From Neoalteromonas facilis (lineage in GTDB: Bacteria > Pseudomonadota > Gammaproteobacteria > Enterobacterales > Alteromonadaceae), in the NCBI RefSeq assembly GCF_002807665.1, contig NZ_PEAY01000001.1, positions 434,001-498,000 on the forward strand: a DNA stretch of 64,000 nucleotides, in the 5' to 3' direction. The translations under genes were made by a program, and so were the position numbers. Under the pieces are notes generated by a model, which was given only the letters and a program-made list of their open reading frames with translations, was not told where the DNA came from and did no database searches. Shown here one piece after another: positions 7,647-17,700 of this stretch; the stretch's first letter is position 1, and each line of letters opens with the position of its first letter.

Positions 7647-9356
7647 TTACAACTTAACGACTTTACGCCGAGACAGCCCGGCGATCACCAACAATAATGC
7701 GGTCGCAAAACCTAAGCCAGCGCCTTTACGCTCAACAGGTTCATCGATCAACTGACAATCATCGATTTCACCATTTGCGATTGGAACTAATTTAACTGAA
7801 TACACCATATCCTCGATAACAGGCTCACCGTTCTCATCCAGGAAAATTTCTCCAGTTACATCTTTTGCCTCAGCACGCAGACGCGCATTCGCGATAATTT
7901 CATTCTTGTCATTGATATCGACAGCATCAACCAACGTGTAAGGGCTGTCGCATGCGATGAGCGTGTTTAGATTGGTTAACGTGTCAGCTGAAATATCATA
8001 CATAAAAGCATTTTTTTCCCTGACTTGCTCTGCTGAAGCTTCAATTTCGCTTTCACCTACAACGACGTTATTCGAGTTAATTGCTCTTGGCGTAGTGCCT
8101 GCACTGGCAAAAAAACCTCTCGGATAGGTGGCTGTATCACTGTTCATATCGTAGACAAACATCGTTTCTCTTGATACGCCATTCGATTCACGGGTCACGG
8201 TTCCCACAATGTAGTCATCGTTGATCAACGTTGCACTGCTTAATTGGTTTTCGTCTCTTGGCAGTAATTCAGTTACAGCGCCATTACTATAAGTTACGGC
8301 GACTAGTTCAGCTTCTACTTGTCCAAAGGACGCACCAGGTCGTGTGATGGTAACTCCATCACCCGTCATTGAACTACCCACTGCCATACCCGCATCATTA
8401 ATATCAAACGCGCGACTGGTATAGCTAAATGAATCATCCGCATCAGGCTCAAAAACTAAGCCGTAAGTGGTCACATCAACAACTTGCCCAGATGCATCTA
8501 ATTGCCATATGTGAGGTCGGGTTTGGGCTGTGCGACGGAGCACATCCGCTAAACCACCGCCAGACTCTCTTAAATTACGTAGGCAAAGTTCAACTGGCAA
8601 ATCACCACGCGACTCATCATCAGCACAACTGTCAACAAACTCAACACTTGAGTCTGCAAGCGATGTTGCACCAAAACCGACAACCTGCATATTGTTGTTT
8701 ATGGCTACCGCTTCGCTATATCCACCCAGACGCGTCTCAACAGATAGCAACGGGGTCGTCTGTCCATTAACGTCTGCGAACGCACGATTAATATGCTCAT
8801 TCAACACATAGGTAATGGTATCACCAGATTCGTTGACGTAGTCCAATGTGCTATAAGGACCAACACCGCGTCCAACACTAATAGAGCCATCGATAGCATC
8901 GCGAACGATTGTGTTGGCACTTTGCGTGTAATCATTAAACGTATCGGTTACAACATCAAAGCCAGGGATTAAATCCATATCAACACCGTCAGTGCGATAG
9001 CTCCTGTATTGCGCCAATCTTTGCACTACAACGCTGTTCGCCGCACGAGCTTGAATAAGGATATTCACAATTGTCGTGAGATCTTCAGTATTGAAATTGC
9101 CTGCTTTTGCAGCATCAATATCAGTCAATGCATTGATTAACGTTTCGCTTTCAAAATCGAGCAAACTAATGTCTACAGGAGGATTAAACTCATCCTGAAC
9201 AGTGACATACATCATCCCGTCGTTGGTAAGTGCTTGAGCAAAATTATTGACTCCAATAGCATCTACGGGAAGCAATTCCACACGGTATTGTGCAGCTTGA
9301 GATAGGTTAGCTGACAGGGCCAACGCCGATGCAATGGCCAGTTTGGTTAACTTCAT
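7647..9356 (-). CDS. DUF3466 family exported protein
   Basis: A 569-residue exported protein of unknown function. An N-terminal signal peptide (MKLTKLAIASALALSANLSQAA) precedes a large domain with at least five spaced copies of an I-N-x(4,5)-V/I-V/I-G-like motif (INNNMQVVGFG, INDAGMAVGSS, INDDYIVGTV, INSNNVVVGES, INDKNEIIANA). This pattern suggests a beta-propeller of HAF-like repeats. The last 25 residues (KGAGLGFATALLLVIAGLSRRK) have the G-rich/hydrophobic/basic layout of a GlyGly-CTERM or similar membrane tail. AGGACA precedes the ATG. It sits downstream of uup and has its own terminator. In related genera it is regularly linked to uup and rmf, which does not reveal its role. Confidence 0.88.
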   Translation of the reverse strand: MKLTKLAIASALALSANLSQAAQYRVELLPVDAIGVNNFAQALTNDGMMYVTVQDEFNPPVDISLLDFESETLINALTDIDAAKAGNFNTEDLTTIVNILIQARAANSVVVQRLAQYRSYRTDGVDMDLIPGFDVVTDTFNDYTQSANTIVRDAIDGSISVGRGVGPYSTLDYVNESGDTITYVLNEHINRAFADVNGQTTPLLSVETRLGGYSEAVAINNNMQVVGFGATSLADSSVEFVDSCADDESRGDLPVELCLRNLRESGGGLADVLRRTAQTRPHIWQLDASGQVVDVTTYGLVFEPDADDSFSYTSRAFDINDAGMAVGSSMTGDGVTITRPGASFGQVEAELVAVTYSNGAVTELLPRDENQLSSATLINDDYIVGTVTRESNGVSRETMFVYDMNSDTATYPRGFFASAGTTPRAINSNNVVVGESEIEASAEQVREKNAFMYDISADTLTNLNTLIACDSPYTLVDAVDINDKNEIIANARLRAEAKDVTGEIFLDENGEPVIEDMVYSVKLVPIANGEIDDCQLIDEPVERKGAGLGFATALLLVIAGLSRRKVVKL

Positions 9357-9376
9357 TAATTGTCCTGTTATTGTGT

Positions 9377-11314
9377 TTATTCTAGCGCACTTTCTAGTTC
9401 GTCCCAGCGCAAATAAGCCCCTTCAAGCTGCTGCTCAACGTCAGCGAGCTGATTTAATATTGGGGTTGTCTGCTCTGCTGGCTGACTAAAGAACTCGGGA
9501 CTATTGATACTTTCTTGTAACTGCCCTTGTCGCTCTTCCAATTCTTGTATTAACGCAGGAAGTGAGTCGAGTTCCCGCTGATCCTTGTATGATAACTTTT
9601 TGTTTCGTTTGGGAGAAGCCTCACGTTTATTTCCGTCGTTATGACCGGCAGTAATCGTATTAGTTTCATCGATTTTGCTATTCTTGGCTTCTGAAACCGC
9701 TTTTTGTTTAGCAGAATTTTCCTCATACCACTGATTAACATCGGTGTACCCACCAATAAATTCGATGACTTCTCCGTTACCGGCAAAATATAGGCTACTC
9801 GTTACAACGTTATCGACGAACTCCCTATCGTGGCTAACCAACAGTAACGTACCCTGATAATCAACAAGGAGTGATTCTAATAACTCGAGCGTTTCCACAT
9901 CAAGGTCATTGGTTGGTTCGTCCAATATCAGCACATTGCTAGGTTTTAACATTAGGCGCGCTAACATCAAACGGTTCTTTTCACCTCCAGAGAGAGCCCT
10001 TACCGGCACGTTAGCGCGCTCAGGACTAAATAAATAATCCTGTAGATAGCTCATCACATGACGCGGCTGCCCATTAACCACCAAATCACGTTTACCATCG
10101 CCCACACTATCAATAACCGTTTTATCCAAATCCAACGCACTACGATGTTGGTCAAAGTAAGCAATTTCTAGGTTAACACCTTGCTGGACACTACCGCTTT
10201 TAGGCGCTAGCTCCCCTAGAAGTAACTTGATCAATGTGCTTTTACCGCAGCCATTCGGTCCAATAATGGCAACTTTGTCACCACGTTGAATGTTAACGTC
10301 TAAATGACTAACGATTGTCTTGTTATCAATATGATAGGTTAAGTCATGTGATTCAAATACGCGCTTTCCTGAGCGATTGCTGACATTGTGACTAATGCTA
10401 GCGTTCCCCACCACTTTGCGTCTGGCTTTAAACTCTTCACGCAATGCTTTTAACGCCCTAACACGGCCTTCATTGCGTGTACGTCTAGCTTTGATACCCT
10501 GGCGGATCCAAACTTCTTCTTTCGCTAATTTTTTATCAAACTCAGCTTGATGTCGTGCTTCGATCTCAAGATCTTCTGCCTTTTTAATCAAGTAGCCTGC
10601 GTAATCACCGGGATAACTGGTCAAATTGCCACGATCCAAGTCCACAATACGAGTGGCTAGATTACGTATAAATGCTCTGTCATGGCTGATGAATACAATT
10701 GATCCATTAAACGCCTTTAAGTGCTGCTCCAACCAGCGGATCATGTCGATATCAAGATGGTTTGTAGGTTCATCAAGTAATAGAACATCAGGCCCACCGA
10801 CTAACGCGCGCGCCAGAGCAGCCTTACGGCGCCATCCCCCGGATAACGTCGCCAATGATTGATTAGCATCTAAACCAAGCATTGTTAATACGTTGGCAAT
10901 TTGTTGTTCCAATTGCCATGCATCAAGTGTTTCTAATGTTTCCTGCAGATGCTGAAGCTTGTTAAGCGCCGCCTCCGATGGAGATTCACTGACAACTTGT
11001 ACTTGCTTAAAATACTCTCGCAATACATCACCTGCATCACTGAGGCCTTCTGCCACGTAATCGAACAAGGTAACGTCAACACTCTCAGGCGGGTCCTGAG
11101 GCAAGCGAGCAACCTTCACATCGTTTGAGACAACTCTAACACCATCATCAAGCGTTATTTCATTTGCTAACACACGCATTAGTGTCGACTTTCCGCTTCC
11201 ATTTCGGCCAACGATGCAAACGCGCTCTTTAGGCTGAAGCGTGAACTCTACATTATCAAGTAAAGGCGGCGTACCATATATGACGGATGCCTGCTTTAAT
11301 TGCATTAAACTCAT
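9377..11314 (-). CDS. uup: ABC-F ATPase Uup
   Basis: A 645-residue soluble ABC-F protein with two nucleotide-binding domains and no membrane segment. Walker A motifs are GRNGSGKST (about 37) and GPNGCGKST (about 352). Signatures LSGGWRRKAALARAL and LSGGEKNRLMLARLML are followed by LLLDEPTNHLDI and LILDEPTNDLDV. The region after about 540 is charged and ends in a predicted C-terminal coiled coil, the feature that sets Uup apart from other ABC-F proteins and binds DNA in E. coli Uup. The family acts on ribosomes or, for Uup, on branched-DNA stability and transposon excision. Its ATG overlaps the glutaredoxin-like gene by four bases, so it belongs to the rlmL operon. Confidence 0.96.
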   Translation of the reverse strand: MSLMQLKQASVIYGTPPLLDNVEFTLQPKERVCIVGRNGSGKSTLMRVLANEITLDDGVRVVSNDVKVARLPQDPPESVDVTLFDYVAEGLSDAGDVLREYFKQVQVVSESPSEAALNKLQHLQETLETLDAWQLEQQIANVLTMLGLDANQSLATLSGGWRRKAALARALVGGPDVLLLDEPTNHLDIDMIRWLEQHLKAFNGSIVFISHDRAFIRNLATRIVDLDRGNLTSYPGDYAGYLIKKAEDLEIEARHQAEFDKKLAKEEVWIRQGIKARRTRNEGRVRALKALREEFKARRKVVGNASISHNVSNRSGKRVFESHDLTYHIDNKTIVSHLDVNIQRGDKVAIIGPNGCGKSTLIKLLLGELAPKSGSVQQGVNLEIAYFDQHRSALDLDKTVIDSVGDGKRDLVVNGQPRHVMSYLQDYLFSPERANVPVRALSGGEKNRLMLARLMLKPSNVLILDEPTNDLDVETLELLESLLVDYQGTLLLVSHDREFVDNVVTSSLYFAGNGEVIEFIGGYTDVNQWYEENSAKQKAVSEAKNSKIDETNTITAGHNDGNKREASPKRNKKLSYKDQRELDSLPALIQELEERQGQLQESINSPEFFSQPAEQTTPILNQLADVEQQLEGAYLRWDELESALE

Positions 11315-11541
11315 AGTAAAAACTGCTCTACATCTTCTGTATTAAAAGGCCAGCGTAATTCGCTCCCGCTATCATCACGGCGCAGGACGGGGATCAACAC
11401 CGCATAGCGGTGATAAAGTTCATGATCGTCGCGGATATTTTTTGATTGGATGATCAGCTCGCGCCGCTCAAGTGAATTTATCACCTGCATTGCGTCATCA
11501 CACAGATGGCATCCTGGGCCAGTAAACAACGTTAGCTGCAT
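11311..11541 (-). CDS. Glutaredoxin-like (DUF836) thiol protein
   Basis: A small (76 aa from ATG 11541) thioredoxin-fold protein with the active-site motif C-H-L-C in LTLFTGPGCHLCDDAMQVI and the cis-Pro segment LIPVLRRDD. This is the glutaredoxin-like DUF836 family, probably a cytoplasmic thiol-disulfide protein with unknown partner. A GTG at 11559 would add six residues, but the fold starts at MQLTLF. The start lies inside the end of rlmL (10-bp overlap) and the stop overlaps the uup start (ATGA), so rlmL, this gene and uup are translationally coupled. Confidence 0.88.
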   Translation of the reverse strand: MQLTLFTGPGCHLCDDAMQVINSLERRELIIQSKNIRDDHELYHRYAVLIPVLRRDDSGSELRWPFNTEDVEQFLL

Positions 11542-13643
11542 AGCGTTAGCATCCAGCACTGATGTATCTTCGGATTTCGTTTAAAGTCTTCTGGTAATGT
11601 TTTTTGCGATAAATTTTCGATACGCAATCCTAAAGCGGTAAGTGCTTCTTGATCCAGTTTGAAACTACGCAAATTATTAGAAAAAATTATTTTACCTTGT
11701 TGATTTAATCGCTGAACCGCATTAGTCAATAACGCTACATGATCACGTTGTACATCCCAGGTATTTTCCATTCGTTTGGAATTGGAAAACGACGGTGGAT
11801 CAATGAAAATCACATCGTATTTTTTATTATGTGATTTTAACCAAGCAACACAATCAGCCTGAACAAACTCATATGCGCCTTGAAGTTTATTCAATCTGAA
11901 ATTGTCTTTAGCCCATTGTAGATAGGTTTTAGACATATCGACCGTCGTTACGGAACGCGCACCATGTAACGCACACATAACAGAGACACTTCCTGTATAG
12001 GCGAAAAGATTTAGCACATCCTTGCCTTTCGATTGCTGGGCTACGAGCTGACGAGTAATACGATGATCCAAGAACAGACCGCAATCTAGGTAATCAGTAG
12101 GATTAACGTAAAATTGGGCACCATTCTCTTCAACGATGATTCGGTTAGCTTGCGCATCAACCTTTTCATATTGCGCAGTGCCCTTTTGTTGAGCGCGTAC
12201 TTTTAGCGCAATCTTCTTTGGATCAACACCAGTAATACTGGGTAATTGAATGATAATATCAGTTAAACGTCGTTTAGCTTTTTCAGCAGGAATATTTTTG
12301 GGTGGGGCGTATTCTTGAACAATAAGCCAGTCATTATAAACATCAATCGCCACATTATAATCGGGTAAATCAGCATCATAAATGCGGTATGCGTTTGTAT
12401 TATTCTGCTTTAGGAAACGCTGTAATTGTTTAAGGTTTTTCTTGAGGCGATTGACAAATTCCTCACTGCCGCCACTACTCTTCGTTGTTAGGTTTGCTGG
12501 ATCAAGCTCAAAATTAACCAACTTACACTCTAATTTACCATTCATTATCGTGTATTCATTGCGAGCTCTTAGCTTTAACTGACGCAGCAGATCACGTTCC
12601 GAAGTCAGTAAACTGACGTGCCAATTGGCGAAATGTTGCTTTAAATGTTCCCCCCATTTATTAAACAGGGGTACTAGAGAAGCGAGATCACTCAATCTTT
12701 CTCCATACGGAGGATTTGAGACAATAAATCCTGCTTCAATATTCGATAACGCAAGTTGAGTCGCGTCTTTACGTGAGAATTGAATATTGCTAAAAACGCC
12801 AGCCTGATCCGCATTTTTCTTTGCAATACTAACGAGTGACTGCTGGGAATCATTGGCGATAATGGTGCCTTTATACTCGCAAATCGATGACTTAGCGTGC
12901 TCCACGATTGAAGTCCACAAACGCTCATCATGCATTTGCCATTGACTAAATCCCCACTGCTTGCGCAATAGACCCGGAGCGCGGTTAGTTGCCATTAAGG
13001 CCGCTTCAATTGCAATCGTACCTGAGCCACACATGGGATCAAAAAGACATTTTTCCATGTCTTTGCTCCAGCCAGAGCGCATAAGTATTGCACTTGCAAC
13101 ATGTTCCTTTAACGGCGCCTCTCCGGTTTCAGTGCGGTATCCACGCTGATGAAGACTTCCTCCGGACAGATCAATTCCCAGAGTCACTTTGTCTCGCCAC
13201 AAGCGTGCTTGTATGATCACAGACGGTGCAATTTTACTTACGTTGGGGCGAGCAAAACCACGTTCGGTAAAGCTATCCACAACCGCGTCTTTAACGCGTT
13301 GGGCTGCGAATTGACTGTTCTTTAATGCGCGATTAGTACCACTAAAATTAACTAAAAATGAATCGGCTGGTGCGAAGTGCGCTGGCCATTCAATGCTTGC
13401 AGCCGTATCGTATAACTGTTGCTCATTATCAGAATTGCCTTCGACGAGTACCCAAATCACGCGATTCGCTAATCTGGACCACAAACACAGTCTGTAGGCA
13501 TCCGCAAGAGAAGCTTGTACGATGACCTGACCAGGCTTGAGTTTAACCTCTATCCCTGGACAAATAGACTCTACTTCTTGTTTTAACAGCTCATCTAAGC
13601 CTCGGCTTGTGGTGATGATCACTGTGTTTGTGTTTACACTCAT
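11532..13643 (-). CDS. rlmL: 23S rRNA G2445/G2069 methyltransferase RlmKL
   Basis: A 703-residue fusion of two SAM-dependent rRNA methyltransferases (E. coli RlmKL: 702). The N-terminal RlmL half has a THUMP domain (about 50-160), then a Rossmann domain with DPMCGSGTIAIEAA and NPPYGERL (about 312), and makes m2G2445. The C-terminal RlmK half has NLFAYTGSVSVMCALHGA and DPPSFSNSKRM (about 615), and makes m7G2069. It acts on 23S rRNA during 50S assembly and leads the rlmL - glutaredoxin - uup operon, whose neighbours are all linked to ribosome or nucleic-acid work. Confidence 0.97.
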   Translation of the reverse strand: MSVNTNTVIITTSRGLDELLKQEVESICPGIEVKLKPGQVIVQASLADAYRLCLWSRLANRVIWVLVEGNSDNEQQLYDTAASIEWPAHFAPADSFLVNFSGTNRALKNSQFAAQRVKDAVVDSFTERGFARPNVSKIAPSVIIQARLWRDKVTLGIDLSGGSLHQRGYRTETGEAPLKEHVASAILMRSGWSKDMEKCLFDPMCGSGTIAIEAALMATNRAPGLLRKQWGFSQWQMHDERLWTSIVEHAKSSICEYKGTIIANDSQQSLVSIAKKNADQAGVFSNIQFSRKDATQLALSNIEAGFIVSNPPYGERLSDLASLVPLFNKWGEHLKQHFANWHVSLLTSERDLLRQLKLRARNEYTIMNGKLECKLVNFELDPANLTTKSSGGSEEFVNRLKKNLKQLQRFLKQNNTNAYRIYDADLPDYNVAIDVYNDWLIVQEYAPPKNIPAEKAKRRLTDIIIQLPSITGVDPKKIALKVRAQQKGTAQYEKVDAQANRIIVEENGAQFYVNPTDYLDCGLFLDHRITRQLVAQQSKGKDVLNLFAYTGSVSVMCALHGARSVTTVDMSKTYLQWAKDNFRLNKLQGAYEFVQADCVAWLKSHNKKYDVIFIDPPSFSNSKRMENTWDVQRDHVALLTNAVQRLNQQGKIIFSNNLRSFKLDQEALTALGLRIENLSQKTLPEDFKRNPKIHQCWMLTLCS

Positions 13644-13672
13644 AATATGGACGTTTTCTTTTGGTCAGTGGC

Positions 13673-14680
13673 TCAAAGAGAATCAATAATATTTTTGATT
13701 AACTTAGGTCCTTGATAAATCATAGCTGAATACACCTGAATCAAAGATGCTCCGGCGGCTAAGCGTTGTTTTGCGGCTTCAGGACTATCAATTCCCCCGA
13801 CACCAATAATCGGCATTTTCGCCTCTAATGCATCTGCCAACACTTTGGTTACATGCAAACTTTTGTCAGTCAAGACCGAACCAGATAGACCGCCTGCTTC
13901 GTTCGCAAACTCTATCCCTTCAACCTGACTTCTATCGAGTGTTGTATTGGTCGCGATTACACCATCTATTCCAGCATTGACAAGAGATTGGGCAATAGAG
14001 CGGATTTCCTCGTCGGTTAAATCAGGCGCAATCTTAACAAGTAGAGGTTTGTATGCACCGCTGGCCTCAGCCAGTTCTGATTGACGCTGTTTCAAACCAG
14101 TGAGCAGATGGTCTAAGGCCTCACCATACTGAAGGTTACGCAAGCCAGGTGTATTCGGTGATGAAATGTTGACCGTTATATAATCGGCTACATCGTAGGC
14201 TTTATTAATACCGATAATATAGTCAGACAATGCGTCTGCTTCCGGCGTTTGCTTATTTTTACCAATATTAATCCCGACTATGCCGTCGAAAGAAGCGCGT
14301 TTTACCCGATCAACTAAATAATCGATTCCCTTATTATTAAAGCCCATACGATTGATTATCGCCGACTTTTCCGGCAAACGAAACAGCCGCGGCTTTTCAT
14401 TACCGGCTTGCGCTAGCGGTGTTGCGGTTCCGACTTCGACAAAACCAAATCCCATTGCACCAAAGGCATCTACACATTCACCGTTTTTATCTAAACCCGC
14501 GGCCAAGCCCACTGGGTTTTTAAACTTCATACCCAAAACAGTCACGGGCTTTTCCGCGACACGTTGAGAATATGTGCACTTAAGTAAATTAGATTGAGAA
14601 TATTTCAGCCAATTAATCGTTAAATCATGGGCTTTTTCAGGTTCGCAATTTAATAGCGCATTTTGCACGAGTCCGTACAT
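13673..14680 (-). CDS. pyrD: Dihydroorotate dehydrogenase (quinone), class 2
   Basis: A 335-residue class 2 DHODH (E. coli: 336). It oxidises dihydroorotate to orotate with FMN and passes electrons to membrane quinone, the fourth step of pyrimidine synthesis. It has the N-terminal helical membrane-associated extension typical of class 2 ([21 protein letters not shown]), then [13 protein letters not shown], the active-site segment [12 protein letters not shown] with the class 2 catalytic Ser, and FMN-phosphate-binding IGVGGI and [11 protein letters not shown]. It lies 29 bp upstream of rlmL in the same direction. Its own leader is short (69 bp) and shared with the terminator of the preceding GDH gene. 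Confidence 0.98.
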   Translation of the reverse strand: MYGLVQNALLNCEPEKAHDLTINWLKYSQSNLLKCTYSQRVAEKPVTVLGMKFKNPVGLAAGLDKNGECVDAFGAMGFGFVEVGTATPLAQAGNEKPRLFRLPEKSAIINRMGFNNKGIDYLVDRVKRASFDGIVGINIGKNKQTPEADALSDYIIGINKAYDVADYITVNISSPNTPGLRNLQYGEALDHLLTGLKQRQSELAEASGAYKPLLVKIAPDLTDEEIRSIAQSLVNAGIDGVIATNTTLDRSQVEGIEFANEAGGLSGSVLTDKSLHVTKVLADALEAKMPIIGVGGIDSPEAAKQRLAAGASLIQVYSAMIYQGPKLIKNIIDSL

Positions 14681-14702
14681 AAAATTAGGTATCCCCTAAC
14701 AA

Positions 14703-14727
14703 AAACGCCCCGCATTGCGGGGCGTTT
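14703..14727 (-). terminator. NAD-GDH gene terminator
   Basis: Perfect 11-bp GC-rich stem AAACGCCCCGC / GCGGGGCGTTT with an ATT loop. On the minus strand it is followed by a T run, 22 bases after the GDH stop, and it also insulates pyrD. Confidence 0.9.
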
Positions 14728-14749
14728 ACTTTTCGCAATGAGCGCTATT

Positions 14750-17700
14750 TTAATGGTTTGCCTTCACGCTTAACAGCATCAATTCGCGTAAAGCGACAGA
14801 AAACTTGGCAAAATCGTGAGTTGTACTGGTTTTAAACTCAGACATCATGTGATACCAGCGTTGCAATAGGACTTCATTTGCATCCATCCACTGTTGCAAA
14901 ATAACCTCAGCTTTTTTCTCATTCGGTGCGTTCATTAATAAAGAGTTGGTAATCGAACGTTGTTGCCAATCCAACTCTTCACGATATGAAGCTCTTGCGA
15001 GTGCCTGCCAATGGTTGCTCACTGACTGATTATTGATTTGTTCCAAGAACCAGTGCAGTTCCAATTCAGAGCCAAGCTGATAGTACAACTTCGCCGCAAT
15101 AGCATTACCACGTTTGTCGGTTTGCGCAATCTGTGCCAAATCAAGTGCACAAAACATGTTACTGAAACTCGCCACAGAACGCGCGATATCTTCAGGAACA
15201 CCCTGCCCAATCAATTTCTCAGCAGCGTGCTCTACTTGTTTATATTCTTCTGGTACTAAGTACTCTGGTAGATTTTCACGCAAGTCTTTATACACATCAC
15301 TGTATTGCGCAATAGCTTCTTCAATACCAAGGCCCATGTTACCGTGACGTAAATACCAACGAGATGCACGACGTATAGTTCTGCGTGCTTGTTCAAGCAT
15401 GCCGAGTTGTACATCTGCCGGGACTTTGTTATCCAGCTGTTCTATCGCTTGCCACAGATCACCAATACCGAATATCGATTTAACAATAGAATATGCAATC
15501 GCCACTTCCGCTACGGTTGCACCAGTTTCCTCCTGGATCCTAAACATGTAGTTAAGGCCCATGTCATTGACTATCTCATTGGTGAGCTTAGTCGCAATAA
15601 TTTCCCTGCGTAGCGGGTGGTTCTGCATCTGCTTAGCAAATTTCTTGCGCAACACCAGTGGGAATGCGTTGACCAGAAGACGGTCATAGTATGGATTTTC
15701 AGTGATGTCAGGCGTATTCAACTGGTCTTTTAAAACCATTTTGCCGTACGCGATAAGCACCGAAAGCTCTGGGCGCGTGAAGCCTCGATCTTGCGCTAAA
15801 CGATCAGACACCTCTTCGTCATTTGGAATAAACTCCAATTCACGATTCAAGGCACCTTCTCGTTCAAGACCATGAATAAAGCGCAACTGCTCTTTAATTA
15901 AACTGCCGCCTGCGCGCTCTGTAATCGATATCGAAAGCGTTTGGCGATAACAATCCTGCAGTACAATGCTCGCGACATCATCGGTCATATCGTAAAGCAA
16001 CTTATTACGCTGTTTAACCGTCAGTTCACCATCGTTGACCAACGCATTAAGTAAAATCTTAATGTTAACTTCGTTATCTGAACAGTCAACGCCGCCGACG
16101 TTATCGATAAAGTCAGTATTGACGCGTCCACCATTCGACGCAAATTCAATACGGCCTAATTGCGTTAAACCCAGGTTTCCCCCCTCGCCGACAATTTTAG
16201 CTCGCAGATCTTTACCGTTCACGCGTAACGAATCATTAGCACGATCACCTACGTCACTGTGACTTTCTTTACTGCCCTTAACGTAAGTTCCAATACCACC
16301 ATTCCAGAGTAAATCGACTTCCATTTTCAAGATATTGTGGATCAACTCATTCGGTGGCATGGCTACTTGGCGAGTACCTAACCACTTTTTCATTTCAGGC
16401 GTCAGCTTAATTGACTTAGCTGAACGTTCAAAAATACCGCCGCCTTTAGAAATTAAACTGCGATCATAGTCATCCCATGACAGACTTGGATTTTCAAACA
16501 ATCGCTTACGCTCTTTATAACTAGATGCAGCATCTGGGTCTGGATCGAAGAAGATGTGCATGTGGTTAAATGCAGCAATGATCCGCGTATGTTCAGATAA
16601 CAACATGCCGTTTCCGAACACATCACCAGCCATGTCACCGACACCGATACAGGTAAAGTCTGTCGTTTGGCAATCAATCCCGATCTCACGGAAGTGACGC
16701 TTCACTGATTCCCAGCCACCGCGTGCAGTAATACCCATTTTCTTGTGGTCGTAACCGATGCTGCCACCTGATGCAAACGCATCACCTAGCCAGAAGTTGT
16801 ATTCCTCTGATATCCCATTCGCGATATCTGAAAATGTTGCGGTGCCTTTATCGGCTGCGACCACCAAGTAAGGGTCGTCTTCATCGAGGCGTACCACATC
16901 TTTCGGGTGCACAATATTCCCATCAACAATGTTATCGGTGATATCCAATAAACTGCGAATGAAGGTTCTATAACAATCCTGACCCGCTTCGAAAATAGCT
17001 TGTCGACCTTGATCCGTTGGCAAGTTTTTACAAACAAAACCACCTTTTGCACCGACAGGGACGATAACGGTATTTTTAACCTGCTGTGCTTTAACCAAAC
17101 CTAAAATTTCAGTCCTAAAATCTTCTTGACGGTCAGACCAACGCAAGCCACCACGAGCGACCTTACCGCCGCGTAAATGAACACCTTCAACTTTAGGTGA
17201 ATAAACAAAGATCTCGAACTTCGGCAATGGAAGCGGCATGTCTGGGATCATTTCTGGCAGCATTTTGAACGACACATAGGATTTTGGTTTGCCCTGTTCG
17301 TCACTCTGGAAGAAATTAGTCCGCAAGGTTGCTTTTATCAAATCTAAATAGCGTCGGATAATACGATCATCATCAAGGTTAGAAACCTTGTCCAAGTGCG
17401 TTTCAATATCCGCTAACAATGATTCTGATTTTTTCGCGTTGCGCTTAATGGCCGGATTGAACTGTAAATCAAAATAATTAACCAGACATTCAGCAATCGT
17501 TGGATACGCTGCCAATGTACTCGCAATATAGTCATGACTAAAGGACGTCCCTATTTGCTTCATGTATTTTGCATAAGCACGCAAAATCGTTACTTTACGG
17601 CCCGTTAGATTCGCGCCCAGAATTAGGCGGTTAAAGCCATCATCCTCTAACTGATTACTCCACACTTGAGAAAATGCAGTTTGGAATAATGATTGTGCTG

